Positions 16,084-24,081 are shown, counted from the stretch's first letter. The stretch is 44,239 nucleotides of DNA from a bacterium (GCA_030698885.1 JAUYLN010000025.1:1-44239), one strand, 5' to 3'. Numbers and translations are program-made. The notes: a model not told the origin generated them from the sequence alone.

Positions 16084-16314
16084 TTAGGTAGAGGCCTGCT
16101 TTATTCCAAAGGACAATGTCCTGTTAATTTCTTCGGCCAATCCTATCAGCATCTTTGCGTCATCTTCGTAATGAAGGGATGTTATTAGGGTTCCGTCTGC
16201 CGCCACAACATCATTGGAGCAGTCATGCTCTACTCGCCAGGGTAAAGGATGTGAGATCAATATGCTAGACAATAAACAATCCAAAATCCGAGCCTTGTCA
16301 TTGTAAGTAATCAT
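16084..16314 (-). CDS. Hypothetical 76-residue protein, phage-style PWRVE/ADG small protein
   Basis: The sequence LPWRVEHDCSNDVVAADGTLI followed by YEDDAKMLIGLAEEIN recalls a widespread class of short phage and plasmid proteins that pair a PW-V motif with a DA-G segment and a DA-IV-A-N helix; none has a known function that I can name. It is soluble. The start ATG at 16314 has a strong GGAGG ribosome site 5 bases upstream, unlike most genes here. TTGACC lies further upstream and could be a -35. It is the first gene of a two-gene unit with 15785. Confidence 0.6.
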   Translation of the reverse strand: MITYNDKARILDCLLSSILISHPLPWRVEHDCSNDVVAADGTLITSLHYEDDAKMLIGLAEEINRTLSFGIKQAST

Positions 16315-16441
16315 CGTAGCCTCCGTTTTTTAGTACTGTTATTTTTATACTACAATCAGGTCAATTTAACAATATAAAACTAAACAACTTAACAGAATAT
16401 AATCCACGTACCCATGTTAAATTGTTATTTTGGTCCAGTGC

Positions 16442-17569
16442 TTAATTGAGTTCTTCCGCTAGTTCTTCTACCAGTTTTTTGGCTTTGCCGGAAAGTTTTT
16501 TAGGTATTTGTATTTTTACTCTAACTACCTGGTCTCCTTTGCCGGGTCCCCACACTCCTGCACCTTTGATGCGGAGTTCTTCCCCGTCGTGCGTACCTGC
16601 CGGAATTTTTAATTCTGTATCTTCATCTAGCGTAGGCACAGAAACCTTTGCTCCAAGTATCGCATCAGTCAGCTTTACCGGCATATCGTAGACGATGTCA
16701 TTCCCTGCTCTTTTGAATACCGGATCTGACTCAACATCTATTTTAAGATAGAGGTCGCCCGCCGGTTCATCTCTGAAGCCGGCCTGGCCCATACCGCGAA
16801 TCATTATAGATTCCCCGTTTTTTATTCCGGCCGGTATATTTATTTCAATTACCTGCCTGTTTCTTGTCTTGCCCTCGCCTTTGCATGCCCGGCAATTTTC
16901 TTTTGGTATTTTCCCTTTACCGCGACAAACGTTGCAGGTGCTTATCCTGGTAAAATTGCCGAATATTGCGCCCATTGTTTCCCGTACCTCTCCTTTGCCG
17001 TTGCAGGTGGCGCATTCTATCATCTCGCTGCCCTCTTTCACTCCGGTTCCTTCACACTCTTTGCATGGCGAGTCTTTTGTGAGCTCAACTTTTTTTACTG
17101 CGCCTCTGGCGGCATCGCGAAAGCTTACTGACATGCCGGCATGGATATCATCTCCCTGGGCATGTCTTCTTTGCCGGCCCTGTCTGAAGCCGAAGGCGTC
17201 GCCGAAAATATCAAAAACATCTTCAACATTAAAATCAGCACGCCCGCCCTGAGCTCCGCCGAAGGGCCCGCCCTGCTGACTTCTGAAGAAGTCGCCGAAT
17301 CCACCTTGAGAAAAATCAAAGCCGTCAAATCCTTGTCCGCCCCCAGCTCCTCCGAACCCTTGGCCGAACCCGGCAGAACCGAACTGGTCATATTGGGCGC
17401 GCTTTTTTGGATCAGAAAGAACCTGGTAAGCTTCATTTACCTTTTTAAATTCTTTCTCATCCCCGCTTTTTTTATCGGGATGATGCTGGTGGGCCAGCTT
17501 TCTATATGCTTTTTTTATTTCGTCCTGGGAAGCACCCTTGCTTACGCCAAGAGTTTGATAGTAATCCAA
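16442..17569 (-). CDS. dnaJ: Chaperone DnaJ (Hsp40)
   Basis: 375 residues, type I DnaJ. J-domain 1-64 has HPD at 30-32, a long Gly/Phe-rich region spans about 64-130, four CxxCxGxG zinc motifs begin at 169, 186, 212 and 226, then come the client-binding beta domains and a helical C-terminus. It stimulates DnaK ATPase and delivers clients. It is not contiguous with dnaK: three unrelated genes on the same strand and one small plus-strand gene lie between. The start is TTG at 17569, immediately after an AT-rich repeat element and without a ribosome site. Confidence 0.97.
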   Translation of the reverse strand: MDYYQTLGVSKGASQDEIKKAYRKLAHQHHPDKKSGDEKEFKKVNEAYQVLSDPKKRAQYDQFGSAGFGQGFGGAGGGQGFDGFDFSQGGFGDFFRSQQGGPFGGAQGGRADFNVEDVFDIFGDAFGFRQGRQRRHAQGDDIHAGMSVSFRDAARGAVKKVELTKDSPCKECEGTGVKEGSEMIECATCNGKGEVRETMGAIFGNFTRISTCNVCRGKGKIPKENCRACKGEGKTRNRQVIEINIPAGIKNGESIMIRGMGQAGFRDEPAGDLYLKIDVESDPVFKRAGNDIVYDMPVKLTDAILGAKVSVPTLDEDTELKIPAGTHDGEELRIKGAGVWGPGKGDQVVRVKIQIPKKLSGKAKKLVEELAEELN

Positions 17570-17573
17570 CTGT

Positions 17574-17701
17574 TAAATTTCTAATTTCTAATTACTAATT
17601 TCTAAACAATATCTAAGCCCAAAATTCCAAACTTAAGAATGGGAATTGGACATTGGGATTTATTTAGGTCAATTAGAATAACTAGGAATTAGGTCAATTA
17701 A
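17574..17701. repeat. AT-rich dispersed palindromic element, copy 4
   Basis: It fills the gap between dnaJ and the 17698 membrane protein. TTCTAAACAATATCTAAG mirrors ATTTATTTAGGTCAATTAG; the centre reads CCAAACTTAAGAATGGG. Confidence 0.7.
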
Positions 17702-18486
17702 AATTCTAGCTGTTCTGCTTCCACCTGTACTTTTTTGATTTGTACTAATCCTGTCTTCCTAAAAATCCAAACAGTGAGCACTGATAATCCTATTGAGGCC
17801 CATACAAATATCGTGCTTAAGCCGGTCAGTATTAAAAATAAACCAAAAGCTAATATCGGAGGCATGAACCTGAAATAAGGTCCGGCAAATTCTACGAATT
17901 CATCTTTTATCTGGCCGACAAGTTGATTCTGGGCATGTTCCTGCTCTTCGGCCGGTAATCTTTTTATCTCATCTCCCAGAAAAGTACTGATGGTTTGTTC
18001 TATAACCTGATCAACCGTTGGTGGTAATCTTTTTTCAGCGGTTTGTGTTTGAACTTTCGGACTGAAGAAATAAGCAAACGATATCATTATTAAAATAGGC
18101 GTTATGACGTGAGGCAGTCCTCTTCTGAAAATAATCCGGTATTTCATTTTTGTATGTTCGGTAGCTTCTTCCTTGATGACGCGCATTGCATACAGATGTA
18201 CTAAAACTAATGCGCCAAGGCCGGCGAAGAACCAGTAATTCAATCCAAATACAATAAAAAACGGCAGGCCGGACAAAATTGAAGCCAGCAGTTTTAGGCG
18301 GAGCTCCTTTACAAGAAGGAACGATAACGCGACAGCAGTTGATAAAATGATTAAGGCGATAAGCGGTTGCAACCAATAATCAACTACAGCAAAAAGTGCA
18401 TCACCGTATAGCCATGGTTTTACCGTAGCCCAAAACCACATCGATGCTAAAAGAACTGAAATTATTAAAATTGACTTTTTGGCCAT
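17698..18486 (-). CDS. Hypothetical multi-pass membrane protein
   Basis: 262 residues, about six membrane helices in two groups. The first four lie at about 5-21, 38-60, 66-88 and 89-108, then a basic cytoplasmic-looking stretch (VIKEEATEHTKMKYRIIFRRG) leads to a fifth helix. A charged region (about 150-205, with EIKRLPAEEQEHAQNQLVGQIKDEF) follows, and a final hydrophobic pair ends in a short acidic tail. I do not recognise the family. TATAAT lies 9 bases upstream of the ATG, so the leader is very short. It is divergent from the small gene at 18533. Confidence 0.65.
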   Translation of the reverse strand: MAKKSILIISVLLASMWFWATVKPWLYGDALFAVVDYWLQPLIALIILSTAVALSFLLVKELRLKLLASILSGLPFFIVFGLNYWFFAGLGALVLVHLYAMRVIKEEATEHTKMKYRIIFRRGLPHVITPILIMISFAYFFSPKVQTQTAEKRLPPTVDQVIEQTISTFLGDEIKRLPAEEQEHAQNQLVGQIKDEFVEFAGPYFRFMPPILAFGLFLILTGLSTIFVWASIGLSVLTVWIFRKTGLVQIKKVQVEAEQLEF

Positions 18487-18532
18487 AGTATTGTTATTAT
18501 ATCATGAAATAGCTGTTTTAAAAAGGAGATAT

Positions 18533-18751
18533 ATGTCGATTTGGGCCAGGCTTTTGTGCACTTTGTTTATTGCCATTCTTGTCTCTTTGCCTACCGATCT
18601 TTTCTTATTGATACGTCACTTCGCAGAACCCCAAGGCTTTTGGCAAAATCTTGTAATTTTGGGTTTAGGCTTTTATTTTCTAGGCGTCATACAGATAGCG
18701 CTTTTTATATTTGGGGTTGCGATATTTATTGCAATCTGGGCAGAGCCATAG
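18533..18751 (+). CDS. Small two-helix membrane protein
   Basis: 72 residues. The reading frame is open from 18479, but AAAAAGGAG lies 5 bases before the ATG at 18533, which decides the start and avoids overlap with the divergent gene ending its 5' end at 18486. There are two membrane helices (about 5-25 and 36-68) joined by a short loop with RHFAEPQGFWQN. No known family. It is followed by two hairpins, the second a strong terminator, so it is a stand-alone transcript. Confidence 0.65.
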   Translation: MSIWARLLCTLFIAILVSLPTDLFLLIRHFAEPQGFWQNLVILGLGFYFLGVIQIALFIFGVAIFIAIWAEP

Positions 18752-18764
18752 AATTTTCACCCCG

Positions 18765-18780
18765 ACCGCCCCACGGCGGT
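18765..18780. repeat. Hairpin ACCGCC-ccac-GGCGGT
   Basis: A 6-bp perfect stem directly downstream of the small membrane-protein gene, followed by CTTTT. It may act together with the terminator that follows. Confidence 0.5.
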
Positions 18781-18785
18781 CTTTT

Positions 18786-18834
18786 CCAGGAAGTAGTCCC
18801 GCCCCGGCGGGGTCACTTCCTGGTTTTTATTTTT
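18786..18834 (+). terminator. Strong rho-independent terminator of the 18533 gene
   Basis: CCAGGAAGT (18786-18794) pairs with ACTTCCTGG (18815-18823) around an inner CCCGCC/GGCGGG stem, then TTTTTATTTTT. Confidence 0.88.
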
Positions 18835-18859
18835 CCCTAAAATAACATCCTTAAATTCT

Positions 18860-18892
18860 CCCGCCTACGCACAAGGCTTCGGACGGGCAGGC
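18860..18892. repeat. GCCTACGC-GGCTTCG palindromic repeat
   Basis: It shares CCTACGC, AAGGCTTCG and GGCAGG in the same order with the reverse complement of the element inside the Mur ligase gene (8118-8147). It is intergenic, next to the stop of the 18900 gene. Confidence 0.55.
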
Positions 18893-18899
18893 AAGTTTT

Positions 18900-19433
18900 T
18901 TAGGGTGCTTTGTTTATGGCAAAGTGCTTTATGTTGATATTTCGCTTTTGGTTTTCGGATGTCAGGCTTGGTAATATCGGGGCGCGGTTATCTTTTTGGG
19001 CTACGATGCTGTCCATAGTATTTTCGTCATTTATAAAATAAACCTGTACTCCACACTCAAGCATTCCGTCTATTACCGAACCGAATTCTTTTATTTCTGT
19101 CGGTGTAACTTCAACAAAGCTTTGCCATTCATAATCTTTGCCGACTTTTTCGAAAGTTTCAGTCGGCAGAACATAAATATATCCGCCCTTATCTTTTTGG
19201 GAAAACTCTTCCGGAACTCCCCAAATGCAAATATAAGCGATATCCTGTTCAAAACCGATACTAGCCAGCGCATTCATAGGAAACATAAAAAGAGCCGAGA
19301 CATCAATTCTATCCGTACCAAATACTGCCGGCGCATCATGTACATGCTCAAGCGTCGTGTGATTAAGTGCGGGCTTTAATGCTCCATTAATTTTCTCCGA
19401 ACTTCCATGATATATTTTTTCCGGTTTCTGCAT
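18900..19433 (-). CDS. Hypothetical protein, possible ADP-ribosyltransferase-fold family
   Basis: 177 residues, soluble. The N-terminal IYHGSSEKINGALKPALN followed by APAVFGTDRIDVSALF resembles small bacterial proteins of the ART-like superfamily, where YHGS and a VFATD-ALF strand recur. A catalytic Glu cannot be assigned with confidence; WQSFVEVTPTEIKEFG contains candidates. The role is unknown. It lies 43 bases downstream of the RBBP9-like gene on the same strand, with a 39-base perfect inverted repeat between them. The ATG at 19433 has no ribosome site. Confidence 0.5.
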   Translation of the reverse strand: MQKPEKIYHGSSEKINGALKPALNHTTLEHVHDAPAVFGTDRIDVSALFMFPMNALASIGFEQDIAYICIWGVPEEFSQKDKGGYIYVLPTETFEKVGKDYEWQSFVEVTPTEIKEFGSVIDGMLECGVQVYFINDENTMDSIVAQKDNRAPILPSLTSENQKRNINIKHFAINKAP

Positions 19434-19437
19434 ATTT

Positions 19438-19476
19438 ATAACATTCTCACCCCGTCAGACGGGGTGAGAATGTTAT
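19438..19476. repeat. 39-base perfect inverted repeat after the RBBP9-like gene
   Basis: Two 19-base arms meet at a single central A (19457). The outer part ATAACATTCT is shared with the palindrome at 20052-20087; the inner part CACCCCGTC is different. It ends exactly one base before the stop codon of the 19477 gene. There is no T-tract on either strand. Confidence 0.8.
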
Positions 19477-20046
19477 TTAAGTAATTTTTGTAAGACCAGT
19501 CAGCGCTAACGTCTCTTCTAATATTCTGTCATGTTTCTCATCGGTAAAATGGCCGGCGTTTTCTTCTATTATTATGTTTGCGTCTAGTTTTTTAAATTCT
19601 CTGGAATTTTCTTTAAGACAGCCGTAGTCATCATTAGTGGATAGCAAGACAGTTAAATGGCCAATCTGTTTTTTAATTTTTTCAAGGTCCATAACTTTAA
19701 GCCATGGTTCTCTAATTTTAACTTCTTCTTCATCCAAATTGTCCAGATAAAACCAACCGGCAACAAATAATGCTCCGCCGATTTTAATGTCATCAAAACT
19801 CTCAATGTATCTCATTATTGCCTGGCATCCGATGCTGTGGCCGACAAAGTAAGTGTTTTCGTCCGGATTGGGCACTTCCTTTTTAAGATATCTAACCCAC
19901 CTCTCAATTACAGGATTGTCGGTATCAGGCATATCCAAAGTACTTACTTCGACTTCGTCATATTTTTCTAATTCTTTTTTAAGCCAAGGAAGCCAGTTGG
20001 TGTCAGGCCTCCCTCCCCATCCATGAATTATGTATACCTTTTTCAT
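19477..20046 (-). CDS. RBBP9/YdeN-family serine hydrolase
   Basis: 189 residues, typical for the small alpha/beta hydrolases of the RBBP9 family. The N-terminal YIIHGWGG is the oxyanion-hole strand, GHSIG holds the nucleophile (S71), LSTNDDYG supplies the acid (D139 or D140), and AGHF supplies the catalytic His (H166). The substrate is unknown; relatives are esterase-like. It is downstream of dnaK on the same strand. It is bracketed by two related perfect palindromes, one 5 bases before the ATG and one touching the stop codon. No ribosome site is visible before the ATG; the palindrome occupies that place. Confidence 0.85.
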   Translation of the reverse strand: MKKVYIIHGWGGRPDTNWLPWLKKELEKYDEVEVSTLDMPDTDNPVIERWVRYLKKEVPNPDENTYFVGHSIGCQAIMRYIESFDDIKIGGALFVAGWFYLDNLDEEEVKIREPWLKVMDLEKIKKQIGHLTVLLSTNDDYGCLKENSREFKKLDANIIIEENAGHFTDEKHDRILEETLALTGLTKIT

Positions 20047-20051
20047 TTTTA

Positions 20052-20087
20052 TAACATTCTAACATTCTTAAGAATGTTAGAATGTTA
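20052..20087. repeat. 36-bp perfect palindrome between dnaK and the RBBP9-like gene
   Basis: A perfect palindrome made of two TAACATTCT-type units on each side (outer TAACATTCT, inner AACATTCT). It stands 10 bases after the dnaK stop and 5 bases before the next ATG. There is no following T-tract, so a role at the translation start or in mRNA stability fits better than termination. Confidence 0.8.
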
Positions 20088-20097
20088 ATTTTGACGA

Positions 20098-22023
20098 TTA
20101 GTTCTTATTTTCCTCTTTTTGTTCTTCGGCTTTCTGCTCTTCCTTCGGTTGCTCTTCGGAAGTTGGCGGTTCTTGTGTTGGGTTTGTTTGTCCTTGCTGA
20201 CCCTGATACATAGCCTGTCCTACTTTTTGAATGGCCGTTGAAAGCTCTTCGGTGGCTTTTTTGATTTCATCTAAGTTGTCGGAATCTTTAACTTTTTTGA
20301 GTGCCTCAATTTTTTCTTCAACATCTTTTCTTATATCGGCCGGGATTTTAGCTTGCCCTGAGCCTGTCGAAGGGTCTCCCGCATCTTTCAATGCTTTTTC
20401 AGAAGTATAAACCAAAGACTCTGCTATGTTTCTGGCATCAACTCCTTCTTTTTTCTTTTGGTCCTCTTCGGCATATTTTGCTGCATCTTCGGTCATTCTC
20501 TTTTTCTCTTCATCAGTTAAACCAGACGAGCCTTCAATCCTTATGGATTGCTCTTTGTTTGTAGCTTTGTCTTTGGCTTTAACATTTAAAATTCCGTTGG
20601 CATCAATGTCAAAGGAAACTTCAACCTGCGGAATACCGCGCGGAGCCGGTGGAATGCCATCCAGTATAAATCTGCCGAGAGTTTTGTTGTCGCCTGACAT
20701 TGCCCTCTCACCCTGCAGGACATGTATCTCAACTGAAGGTTGGTTGTCGGCTGCGGTTGAGAAGGTCTGGGTTTTTGAAACAGGCACGGTGGTATTCTTT
20801 TCTATCATCTTGGTCATGACACCGCCTAAAGTTTCAATACCGAGTGAAAGCGGAGTGACATCAAGCAAGAGAACATCTTTAACATCACCTTGCATAATTC
20901 CGCCCTGAATGGCCGCACCTAAAGCCACAACCTCATCCGGGTTGATGTCTTTGTGAGGCTCTTTGCCGAACAGGTCTTTAACGGCCTGAACCATTGCCGG
21001 CATTCTGGTTTGACCGCCGACAAGGATGACCTCATTTATATCCGAGATTTTAAGGTTAGCGTCTTCAACAACCTTTTTGGTGATATCTATAGATTTTTTT
21101 ATGTGTCCCTCAACAAGACTTTCAAGTTTGGCCCTTGTGAAAGTCATAGTGAAATGCTTCGGTCCCGAAGAGTCAGCGGTTAAGAATGGAATGTTAACTT
21201 CAGTTTGGGCCGTAGTTGAAAGTTCGTGTTTGGCTTTTTCGGCTCCATCTTTTAATCTTTGCAGGGCCATCTGGTCTTTTGATACATCTATGCCCTGGTC
21301 TTTTTTGAATTCCTCAACGAAATAATGAATTATATGCTGGTCAAAGTCGTCTCCACCCAGATGTGTATCGCCTCCGGTGGACTTAACTTCAATCGTGTCT
21401 TCTGAAACTTCAAGAACGGAGACGTCAAAAGTGCCTCCTCCAAAATCATAAACAACTATTTTTTCATCCTTCTTTTTGTTGAATCCGTAAGCCAAGGCGG
21501 CCGCAGTAGGTTCATTGATGACGCGCTTAACGGTCAGTCCGGCAATTTCCCCCGCATCTTTGGTGGCTTTTCTTTGCGAGTCATCAAAGTATGCAGGGAC
21601 AGTAATGATTGCTTCTGTTATTTTTTCACCCAGCTTATCTTCGGCATCGGCTTTTAGTTTTTGCAGGACCATGGCTGAAATTTCTGCCGGCTTCAACCAC
21701 TTGTCCCCCATTTTAATTTCCACGCTGCCACCCGATGCTTCTTTTATCTCATAAGACAAAGTTTTTTTATCGTGCTGGACTTCAGAATCAGAAAATCTAC
21801 GGCCGATTAGCCGTTTAGCGGAAAAAATTGTATTTAACGGATTTGTAACCGATTGTCTTTTGGCGGTTATGCCAACATAGCGCTCGCCGTTTTTTCCTAC
21901 AGCTACAATTGAAGGCGTAGTTCTCATGCCTTCTTTGTTTTCTAATATTCTCGGCTGGCCGGCCTCAACGACGGCCATGGCGGAATTAGTCGTACCCAAA
22001 TCTATACCTAGTATCTTTGACAT
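20098..22023 (-). CDS. dnaK: Chaperone DnaK (Hsp70)
   Basis: 641 residues, complete. The nucleotide-binding domain opens with [13 protein letters not shown] and contains [14 protein letters not shown] and [10 protein letters not shown]; the substrate-binding domain has [20 protein letters not shown]; a Glu/Lys/Gln-rich tail closes it. It folds client proteins with DnaJ and GrpE. An insertion reading DPSTGSGQA at about 548-557 lies in the helical lid region and corresponds exactly to a short repeat also found in trpS and ychF. The gene follows grpE after a 351-base leader containing large hairpins. Start ATG at 22023; no ribosome site is clear. Confidence 0.98.
   Translation of the reverse strand: MSKILGIDLGTTNSAMAVVEAGQPRILENKEGMRTTPSIVAVGKNGERYVGITAKRQSVTNPLNTIFSAKRLIGRRFSDSEVQHDKKTLSYEIKEASGGSVEIKMGDKWLKPAEISAMVLQKLKADAEDKLGEKITEAIITVPAYFDDSQRKATKDAGEIAGLTVKRVINEPTAAALAYGFNKKKDEKIVVYDFGGGTFDVSVLEVSEDTIEVKSTGGDTHLGGDDFDQHIIHYFVEEFKKDQGIDVSKDQMALQRLKDGAEKAKHELSTTAQTEVNIPFLTADSSGPKHFTMTFTRAKLESLVEGHIKKSIDITKKVVEDANLKISDINEVILVGGQTRMPAMVQAVKDLFGKEPHKDINPDEVVALGAAIQGGIMQGDVKDVLLLDVTPLSLGIETLGGVMTKMIEKNTTVPVSKTQTFSTAADNQPSVEIHVLQGERAMSGDNKTLGRFILDGIPPAPRGIPQVEVSFDIDANGILNVKAKDKATNKEQSIRIEGSSGLTDEEKKRMTEDAAKYAEEDQKKKEGVDARNIAESLVYTSEKALKDAGDPSTGSGQAKIPADIRKDVEEKIEALKKVKDSDNLDEIKKATEELSTAIQKVGQAMYQGQQGQTNPTQEPPTSEEQPKEEQKAEEQKEENKN
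20351..20374 (-). repeat. In-frame STGSGQA repeat within dnaK
   Basis: On the coding strand this is CCCTTCGACAGGCTCAGGGC followed by AAGC. The same unit, in the same frame and orientation, is at 33384-33407 (trpS) and 39491-39514 (ychF). Confidence 0.8.
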
Positions 22024-22032
22024 ATTGTTTAG

Positions 22033-22085
22033 GGGGCTTTTGCGCTCGGGCCATAAATATTAATTTAATGGCCAGCGAGCCCTGA
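22033..22085. repeat. Hairpin directly upstream of dnaK
   Basis: GCTCGGGCCAT on one side and ATGGCCAGCGAGC on the other form an interrupted stem around an AT-rich loop. It occupies the expected 5' untranslated region, so it could affect dnaK translation. Confidence 0.45.
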
Positions 22086-22089
22086 AGGG

Positions 22090-22184
22090 TTTGACCAATT
22101 TCATCGTTAAAATCTTCGCTTGAGGCTCAACGTAGTGCACTACGCCTCGCCTCAATCCTCGATTTTGCCTTGAACTTGGTCAAA
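22090..22184. repeat. 95-base interrupted palindrome in the dnaK leader
   Basis: Nested matching arms are TTTGACCAA/TTGGTCAAA, AAAATC/GATTTT and TGAGGC/GCCTCA, with a perfect 14-bp centre CGTAGTGCACTACG at 22131-22144. Downstream (22185-22261) is GC-rich sequence with a second CAAACGCAG motif and no gene. With 22033-22085 and the AT-rich element at 22262 this accounts for the 351-base gap between grpE and dnaK. Confidence 0.7.
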
Positions 22185-22261
22185 CGCAGAAAGCCCGGAA
22201 TTATTTTATTTAAGAAACTACTGCGCCGCGAACTCGGCTCAAACGCAGGAAGTCTTTATAT

Positions 22262-22374
22262 AATTTTTAATTTCTAATTAACCTAATTATTCTAAACAAT
22301 ACCCAAGTCCCAATACCTAGGTTTTTTCGAGAACTCGTTAGGTTAATTAGAATAATTAGAGCAATTAGAATAAT
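22262..22374. repeat. AT-rich dispersed palindromic element, copy 5
   Basis: CCTAATTATTCTAAACAAT mirrors GTTAATTAGAATAATTAGA. The two edges are very close to copy 6 next to hrcA, but the centre (GGTTTTTTCGAGAACTCG) differs. Confidence 0.7.
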
Positions 22375-22863
22375 TTAACTTGCTATCACGACTCTCGCTG
22401 CTCTTATAATCTTTCCGCTCATGTTGTAGCCGGGTCTTATTTCTTCCAGTATTGTTCCGGATTTTTTATCAGACGGCTCCTGGCTTACGGCTTCGTGCAG
22501 AAGCGGGTCAAACTTTTCTCCTATTGTTGCTATCTTCTTAACGCCATGCCTTTCAAGAAGTTCATTGAACTTTTTCATCAGATTTTCTATACCCTCGGCC
22601 CACTTGTCGTATTTTTTTAATTCTTCCGGGGTATAGTTTAGCGCAAGACTTATCTCGTCAAATAAGGCCACGAGTCCCAGAATTACATTCTCATTTGAAA
22701 ACTTGGCAAACTCTTCCAGCCGTTTGGCCTCATCTTTTTTGTAATTTATCAGGTCGGCAGCGGCGCGTTTCCAGCTATTAAGGTATTCATCTGATTTTAG
22801 TTCGCATTCGCTAAGTTTTTTTTGTAAATTTGTTTCTGTCTCGTTTTCTTTTGTTTCGTTCAT
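22375..22863 (-). CDS. grpE: Nucleotide exchange factor GrpE
   Basis: 162 residues, on the short side. A charged N-terminal helix (KENETETNLQKKLSECELKSDEYLNSWKRAAADLINYKK) forms the dimer stalk. It is followed by a four-helix region (EEFAKFSNENVILGLVALFDEISLAL) and the C-terminal beta domain (GEKFDPLLHEAVSQEP, ILEEIRPGYNMSGKIIRAARVVIAS), which contacts the DnaK nucleotide-binding domain. It releases ADP from DnaK. It lies between hrcA and dnaK on one strand in the classical order, and its ATG abuts the repeat element at 22864. Control by the CIRCE upstream of hrcA is expected if the unit is one transcript. Confidence 0.96.
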   Translation of the reverse strand: MNETKENETETNLQKKLSECELKSDEYLNSWKRAAADLINYKKDEAKRLEEFAKFSNENVILGLVALFDEISLALNYTPEELKKYDKWAEGIENLMKKFNELLERHGVKKIATIGEKFDPLLHEAVSQEPSDKKSGTILEEIRPGYNMSGKIIRAARVVIAS

Positions 22864-22985
22864 AAATTTCTAATTTCTAATTAACCTAATTATTCTAAAT
22901 AATACCCAAGTCCCAATGCCCAAGTTTAATTTTTTGGAGCTTGATTAGGTCAATTAGAATAATTAGAGCAGTTAGAATAATTTAA
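22864..22985. repeat. AT-rich dispersed palindromic element, copy 6
   Basis: It fills the gap between hrcA and grpE. The same edges as copy 5 surround CCCAATGCCCAAGTTTAATT. Confidence 0.7.
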
Positions 22986-22995
22986 CTCGTTATCC

Positions 22996-23799
22996 TTACC
23001 TCAAGTATCTTTGCCCTTCTTCCGCCAGTTTATTCATATATCCTGTGGCAAATTTGATAAGACCGATGTTTTTAGAGTAATCCATTCTGGTCGGACCTAT
23101 TAAAGTCAGTGAGCCTACATAATTTTGGGGCAGACGATATTTACCCAGCATTATCGTTTCGTTACCCATTTCTCGGATGGGGTTTTCCTCGCCGATTATT
23201 ATCTTAATGTCATTATTGTTTCGTGAAGCTTCAAAAGGCCAGGATATGTTTCCTGCATTTGGTCCGAAAAAATCCTGGGATATAGTATTAAAAAGATCTT
23301 CAAATTCATCAAACAAGTTAGTGAGCCTAAACATTTGGTTAAATTCTCTGAACTCCGGAAGTTCCATAAGGCCGGAGATGCCGGTTTTGTAAAAGTCTTC
23401 CCGGCCGGTAATGTTGGTTATCGCCACGGCCCCGGAAAGGTCCGACAATAGTTTTGCCAAAGCTCTGTTGGCTTTGTCGGGGCTTTCCCAGGCATTATCA
23501 AGCCTATTTATTATCTTTTCTACCGCTTCGCGGGTTATTTTTATGTCCCCCTTGGCCAGGTTATCAACAAAGTGTCTGTAGGCCTTGGTTGTCGGTATCC
23601 GGCCTGCCGAGGTGTGGGGCTGGACCAAATACCCCATGTCCTCCAGGTCATGCATTTCGGAACGTATAGTAGCAGAGCTGACATTAAAATCACCTGAATT
23701 TTCAAGCATTTTTGAGCCTATTGGCTCGGCTGTTTGGATGTATTCTTTTACCAGGCAGGACAGTATAGCTGTCTGTCTGGGTGTCATTTCTATGCTCAT
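22996..23799 (-). CDS. hrcA: Heat-inducible transcription repressor HrcA, short form
   Basis: 267 residues, about 70 fewer than Bacillus HrcA. The N-terminal winged helix is complete (TPRQTAILSCLVKEYIQTAEPIGSK, then FNVSSATIRSEMHDLEDMGYLVQPHTSAGRIPTTKAYRHFVD). The GAF-like middle domain and the C-terminal IGPTRMDYSKNIGLIKFATGYM are present but the insert region is reduced. HrcA binds the CIRCE operator and represses chaperone genes until heat draws away GroEL. Here the operator sits just in front of hrcA itself and overlaps its -35, so autorepression is clear. The ATG is 6 bases from the -10. Confidence 0.96.
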   Translation of the reverse strand: MSIEMTPRQTAILSCLVKEYIQTAEPIGSKMLENSGDFNVSSATIRSEMHDLEDMGYLVQPHTSAGRIPTTKAYRHFVDNLAKGDIKITREAVEKIINRLDNAWESPDKANRALAKLLSDLSGAVAITNITGREDFYKTGISGLMELPEFREFNQMFRLTNLFDEFEDLFNTISQDFFGPNAGNISWPFEASRNNNDIKIIIGEENPIREMGNETIMLGKYRLPQNYVGSLTLIGPTRMDYSKNIGLIKFATGYMNKLAEEGQRYLR

Positions 23800-23805
23800 A
23801 AGACC

Positions 23806-23835
23806 ATTATATTACCGTTAGCACTCTCAAGTCAA
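23806..23835 (-). promoter_or_regulatory. Sigma70 promoter of the hrcA unit, leaderless
   Basis: -35 TTGACT (23830-23835), an 18-base spacer and -10 TATAAT (23806-23811), then six bases and the hrcA ATG. The -35 lies inside the CIRCE spacer, so HrcA binding would block RNA polymerase directly. Confidence 0.85.
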
Positions 23836-23844
23836 GAGTGCTAA
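23818..23844. promoter_or_regulatory. CIRCE operator (HrcA binding site)
   Basis: TTAGCACTC-N9-GAGTGCTAA, identical to the consensus, immediately upstream of hrcA. Confidence 0.97.
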
Positions 23845-24048
23845 TCCGACCGTACCTGTTATTTGCTTATGCTGTAATGCGTAGATAAATATCCTCATTA
23901 GTCTTCAATTTGATAATAAAAAATTCGGTTCCCGTCGTATGCTCCGACCAAATTTTTTATAGGTCAAATTATAGACCAATTTCGTCATTTGTTCCTACGC
24001 ATTCCAAAGCCGCAAAAACAGGCAAGGTCCTCCTTTGGGTGGGGTGAT

Positions 24049-24073
24049 AAAAAAGCAGGACATTGTGTCCTGC
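24049..24073 (-). terminator. Rho-independent terminator of the 24082 gene
   Basis: On the minus strand GCAGGACA-caa-TGTCCTGC is followed by TTTTTT. Confidence 0.85.
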
Positions 24074-24081
24074 AGATAATT

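Noticed and set aside
17141-17440. Plus-strand reading of dnaJ gives peptides like PALSEAEG and [10 protein letters not shown] that resemble repeat-derived sequence
   Set aside because: The minus strand here is the native Gly/Phe-rich linker of DnaJ. The similarity to the SGQA repeat (CCCTTCG...CTCAGGGC) is partial and can arise from [10 protein letters not shown] codons.
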